Assembly: GCF_003584645.1 (NCBI RefSeq)
Contig: NZ_AP017928.1
Span: 3,200,395 to 3,264,394, forward strand
Direction: 5' to 3'
DNA length: 64,000 nt
DNA from: Methylocaldum marinum
GTDB taxonomy: Bacteria; Pseudomonadota; Gammaproteobacteria; Methylococcales; Methylococcaceae
Positions 61,537 to 64,000 of this stretch are shown piece after piece. The position numbers were made by a program, and so were the translations under genes. Position 1 is the first letter of the stretch. The number at the start of each line of letters is the position of its first letter. The notes under the pieces are model-generated. The model searched no databases. It was not told the DNA's origin and saw only the letters and a program-made list of their open reading frames with translations.

Positions 61537-64000
61537 ATGTCCAAGCCACTCATCGAACTGTTCAGCGGCCGGCCGGCGGACAAGGCTGCCCTGATCCAGC
61601 CCCGTCCCGCCCCGGGCACGCTGTGTCCGGAGGAAAACCTGGGCCATCTCCTGTTGCGCGCCGCGGACGGCGAGCGCGGAATCGTCTTCGTCCGGGACGA
61701 GCGTCAGGAGACCCGTTTTTCCTATCGGACCATCGCCGAGCAGGCGCTGACCCGGCTCGGCACCCTGCGCGCCCTGGGGCTGCGGCGCGGCGATCCGGTC
61801 ATCCTGATGTTCCGGGAGAGCCACGACTTCATCGTGACTTTCTGGGCGGCGGTGCTGGGCGGCATGGTGCCCGCACCGCTGGCCTATCCGCCGGCGCTCG
61901 CCGGGGATAATGCCGTTCTGATCAAGCTGAAAGCCGTCTGGGAGCAGCTCGACCGGCCGCGGGTACTGTCCGATGCCTTCCTGGCGGAACAGCAGTCCGC
62001 CTTGCAGCAGGCCCTGGCCGAGCCCCGCATCCGCATCCTGGCGGTTACCGAAGCGCCCGAATCCGCCGCGCCGGCGGACCCGGATCTCGCGGCTCCGGAC
62101 GAGCTGGCCTTCATCCAGTACAGTTCCGGCAGCACGGGAACGCCGAAGGGCGTCATGGTGACCCATGCAAGTCTGATCACCAACCTGGAAGGCATCATCT
62201 TCGGCGCCGACCTGAGCACGCGCGATGCCTATCTGTGCTGGATGCCCTACCACCATGACATGGGCCTCATCGGTTTCCATTTCGTTCCCTTGGCCCTGGG
62301 GATCGAGCAGGTGAACATGACCCCGTTCACCTTCGTTCGCAAGCCCACGCTCTGGATGGAAAAAATCCACCTGCACCGTTCGACCGTAACCGGCTCCCCC
62401 AACTTCGGCTACCGCCATTTGCTGAGCAAGCTGAAACCGGAACACCTGAAACGCTGGGACTTGTCGTGCCTCCGGATCATTTTCAACGGCGCGGAACCGA
62501 TTGCGGCCACGGTCATGGAGGAATTCCTGAGCACCCTGGGCCGGTGCGGGCTCAAGCCCGAGGCCATGTATCCGGTGTACGGCATGGCCGAGGCGACCCT
62601 GGCGGTGAGCTTTCCGCCGCCCGGCACCCTTCCGCGGGTGCATTGGCTGGATCGCGGGGAACTGGCGCTGGGGCGGGCGGCCGCGGCCGAACCCCACGGC
62701 GAGACAGCCGTCGCCGTGGTCGACGAAGGCTACCCGGTGCCGGGCTGCGGGCTGCGAATCGTGGACGGCGACGGTCGGGTACTGCCGGAAGGCCGGGTAG
62801 GCCGCATCCAGATCGGCGGCCGCAATGTCACACGCGGCTATTACAACAATCCTTCGGCCAACGCCGCGACGTTTCACGACGGCTGGCTGGACACCGGCGA
62901 CCTCGGCTTCATGATGGACGGTCGCCTGTGCGTCAGCGGACGGGCCAAGGACATCATCTTCGTCAACGGCCAGAATTTTTATGCCCATGACGTCGAAGCC
63001 CAGGCGGAAACGGTCGCCGGCGTAGACCCCGGAAAGACCATCGCCTGCGGCTGGCACGATCCCGGCTCGGGCGAGGAGCAAACCGCGATCTTTCTCGCGA
63101 TCCGCGATCCGGAAAGCCCCGAGGGCCGGTCGATCATGGCGGCGGTGTGGCAACGGGTGAACCAGGTGCTCGGCATCGCGCTGGATTACGTGGTGCCGGT
63201 CAGGGCCATTCCCAAGACGACCAGCGGAAAACTCCAGCGCTACAAGCTCCTGGAAGAGTTCCAGCAGGGCGATTACGACGCCGTAATCCATCGCGGCATC
63301 GACCTGGTGAGCGGCGCGCCGGAATCGGATACTGCCGCCGGCGAGGATCTGAGCGATCTGGTCCGGGAGGCCTGGGCGGACGTGCTCGGCCTCCCGCCGG
63401 CCAGGATCAAGCCGGACCAATCCTTTCGCTCGCTGGGCGGCACCTCCATCAAGGCGGTGCAGATCCTGGGCCGGCTGGAAGACCGTTTGAACCGGCCTCT
63501 GAACCATGAACTGCTGCTGCGTTGCCAGACCGTGCGGCAGATGGCGGAGTGGCTGGGCGGACACTCCGACCGGACTTCGGCGGCGGGTGCAGCGGACACC
63601 GTCCGCGCCCCGGATGACGCAATCGCCATCATCGGCACCGCCTGCCGGTTCCCCGGGAGCGATTCGCCGGAGGAATACTGGGAGCTTCTGAGCCAGGGCC
63701 GGGAAGCCATCGGTCCCGTGCCCGCCGACCGCTTCGCCCTACCTGAAGGCGGGCGGGACGACGGCTGGCGCGGCGGCTTCGTGCGCGACGTCTACGCCTT
63801 CGACGCGGAATTCTTCGGCATCAGTCCCGAAGAAGCCACCGACATGGACCCGCAGCAGCGCCTGTTCCTCGAGGTGGCCGCGGAAACCCTGGAGCGTGCC
63901 GGCTACTCCAGGCCGGCCCTGGACGGCGCCGAGGTCGGTTTGTTCATCGGCGCCAGCCACAACAATCACATGGAATTCCTGGTCAATGCCTTGTGCGGCG
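61537..64000 (+). CDS. Modular synthase start: fatty acyl-AMP ligase (FAAL), acyl carrier protein and ketosynthase (continues past the window)
   Basis: An open frame of 821 codons from ATG 61537 to the edge. Residues about 10-590 are an adenylating FAAL domain (FIQYSSGSTGTPKGVMVTH, WMPYHHDMGLIGF, NGAEPI, MAEATLAVSFPP, WLDTGDLGFM). Residues about 600-680 are a phosphopantetheine carrier with Ser637 in LGGTSIKAVQIL. From about 694 a beta-ketoacyl synthase begins (DAIAIIGTACRFPGS, DPQQRLFLEVAAETLERAGY); its active-site Cys would lie just beyond the edge. It would load a fatty acid as acyl-AMP and elongate it polyketide-fashion. It starts 18 bases after the exporter stop, so product and exporter are probably linked. 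Confidence 0.92.
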   Translation, partial: MSKPLIELFSGRPADKAALIQPRPAPGTLCPEENLGHLLLRAADGERGIVFVRDERQETRFSYRTIAEQALTRLGTLRALGLRRGDPVILMFRESHDFIVTFWAAVLGGMVPAPLAYPPALAGDNAVLIKLKAVWEQLDRPRVLSDAFLAEQQSALQQALAEPRIRILAVTEAPESAAPADPDLAAPDELAFIQYSSGSTGTPKGVMVTHASLITNLEGIIFGADLSTRDAYLCWMPYHHDMGLIGFHFVPLALGIEQVNMTPFTFVRKPTLWMEKIHLHRSTVTGSPNFGYRHLLSKLKPEHLKRWDLSCLRIIFNGAEPIAATVMEEFLSTLGRCGLKPEAMYPVYGMAEATLAVSFPPPGTLPRVHWLDRGELALGRAAAAEPHGETAVAVVDEGYPVPGCGLRIVDGDGRVLPEGRVGRIQIGGRNVTRGYYNNPSANAATFHDGWLDTGDLGFMMDGRLCVSGRAKDIIFVNGQNFYAHDVEAQAETVAGVDPGKTIACGWHDPGSGEEQTAIFLAIRDPESPEGRSIMAAVWQRVNQVLGIALDYVVPVRAIPKTTSGKLQRYKLLEEFQQGDYDAVIHRGIDLVSGAPESDTAAGEDLSDLVREAWADVLGLPPARIKPDQSFRSLGGTSIKAVQILGRLEDRLNRPLNHELLLRCQTVRQMAEWLGGHSDRTSAAGAADTVRAPDDAIAIIGTACRFPGSDSPEEYWELLSQGREAIGPVPADRFALPEGGRDDGWRGGFVRDVYAFDAEFFGISPEEATDMDPQQRLFLEVAAETLERAGYSRPALDGAEVGLFIGASHNNHMEFLVNALCG

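Noticed and set aside
60979..63564. 861-codon open frame on the minus strand across the exporter and synthase genes
   Set aside because: It mirrors the codon pattern of two strongly supported plus-strand genes (MMPL exporter, FAAL-ACP-KS); the translation is His/Arg/Gly-rich without any domain.

Overview
The window reads as a chromosomal segment of a moderately GC-rich gammaproteobacterium. A methanotroph-like member of the Methylococcales is my best guess. The pointers are a PEP-CTERM protein with the VPxPAAVWLLGSG-type sorting tail, a large NAD-dependent glutamate dehydrogenase, and dense families of short palindromic repeats. No methane or methanol oxidation gene lies in the window, so this placement is inference. 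Genus and species cannot be fixed from the sequence alone.

Layout. 1-4.0 kb: end of thiG, a 2-Cys peroxiredoxin, a small membrane protein, and a coupled pair encoding a GCS2-type glutamate-cysteine ligase and an AstE/aspartoacylase-like metallohydrolase. 4.1-6.9 kb: a tRNA-Gly(CCC) gene split in its anticodon stem by a group II intron. The intron carries a second, complete tRNA-Gly(CCC) just ahead of its broken reverse transcriptase gene; this is the most unusual object in the window. 7-21 kb: ordinary genes, including a RatA/COQ10-like START protein, a short LOV photoreceptor, an SRPBCC protein, an NDH-2-like flavoprotein, a single-domain response regulator, a BNR-repeat lipoprotein with a thioredoxin-fold partner, a peptidoglycan hydrolase followed by two tandem secreted paralogs, a GGCT-like protein, a STAS/HATPase pair and NAD-glutamate dehydrogenase.

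21-28 kb is accessory DNA. An IS4-family element sits in the signal-peptide codons of a PEP-CTERM gene and supplies a new start codon. After a tRNA-Arg(CCT) come four consecutive hairpins, fragments of an IS66 transposase, hsdM and an FAD-linked oxidase, a putative integron attC site with two cassettes (a decayed acetyltransferase and a DUF4087 gene), and a complete IS630 element with a frameshifted transposase. 28.5-33.5 kb: a formate/nitrite-type channel, a fused PP2C phosphatase/Ser-Thr kinase and cyanase in one orientation, then an ArsB/NhaD-type transporter. 33.7-37.8 kb: an antitoxin remnant, membrane proteins, an IS200/IS605 element (tnpA, tnpB) and the wHTH/TolB-like gene it truncates.

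38-51 kb: acetate kinase, a GH94-type glycoside phosphorylase, and a six-gene run (glycosyltransferase-like, CMP-sugar synthetase-like, aminotransferase, SDR, NeuB-like synthase, KdsC-like phosphatase) that looks like a pathway to a CMP-activated sugar acid for a surface glycan, followed by an LplT-like transporter. The aminotransferase is interrupted by a 265-bp hairpin-rich element. 51-56 kb: a leftward four-gene envelope operon (OmpA-type lipoprotein, coiled-coil membrane protein, secreted protein, glycine-zipper lipoprotein). 56.6-64 kb: a rightward cluster of a LolA-like protein, an outer-membrane barrel, an MMPL/RND transporter and the start of a FAAL-ACP-ketosynthase megasynthase. It is probably a machinery for making and exporting a lipid or polyketide-type envelope product. 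Dispersed palindromic repeats fill many intergenic gaps and have entered at least one reading frame.
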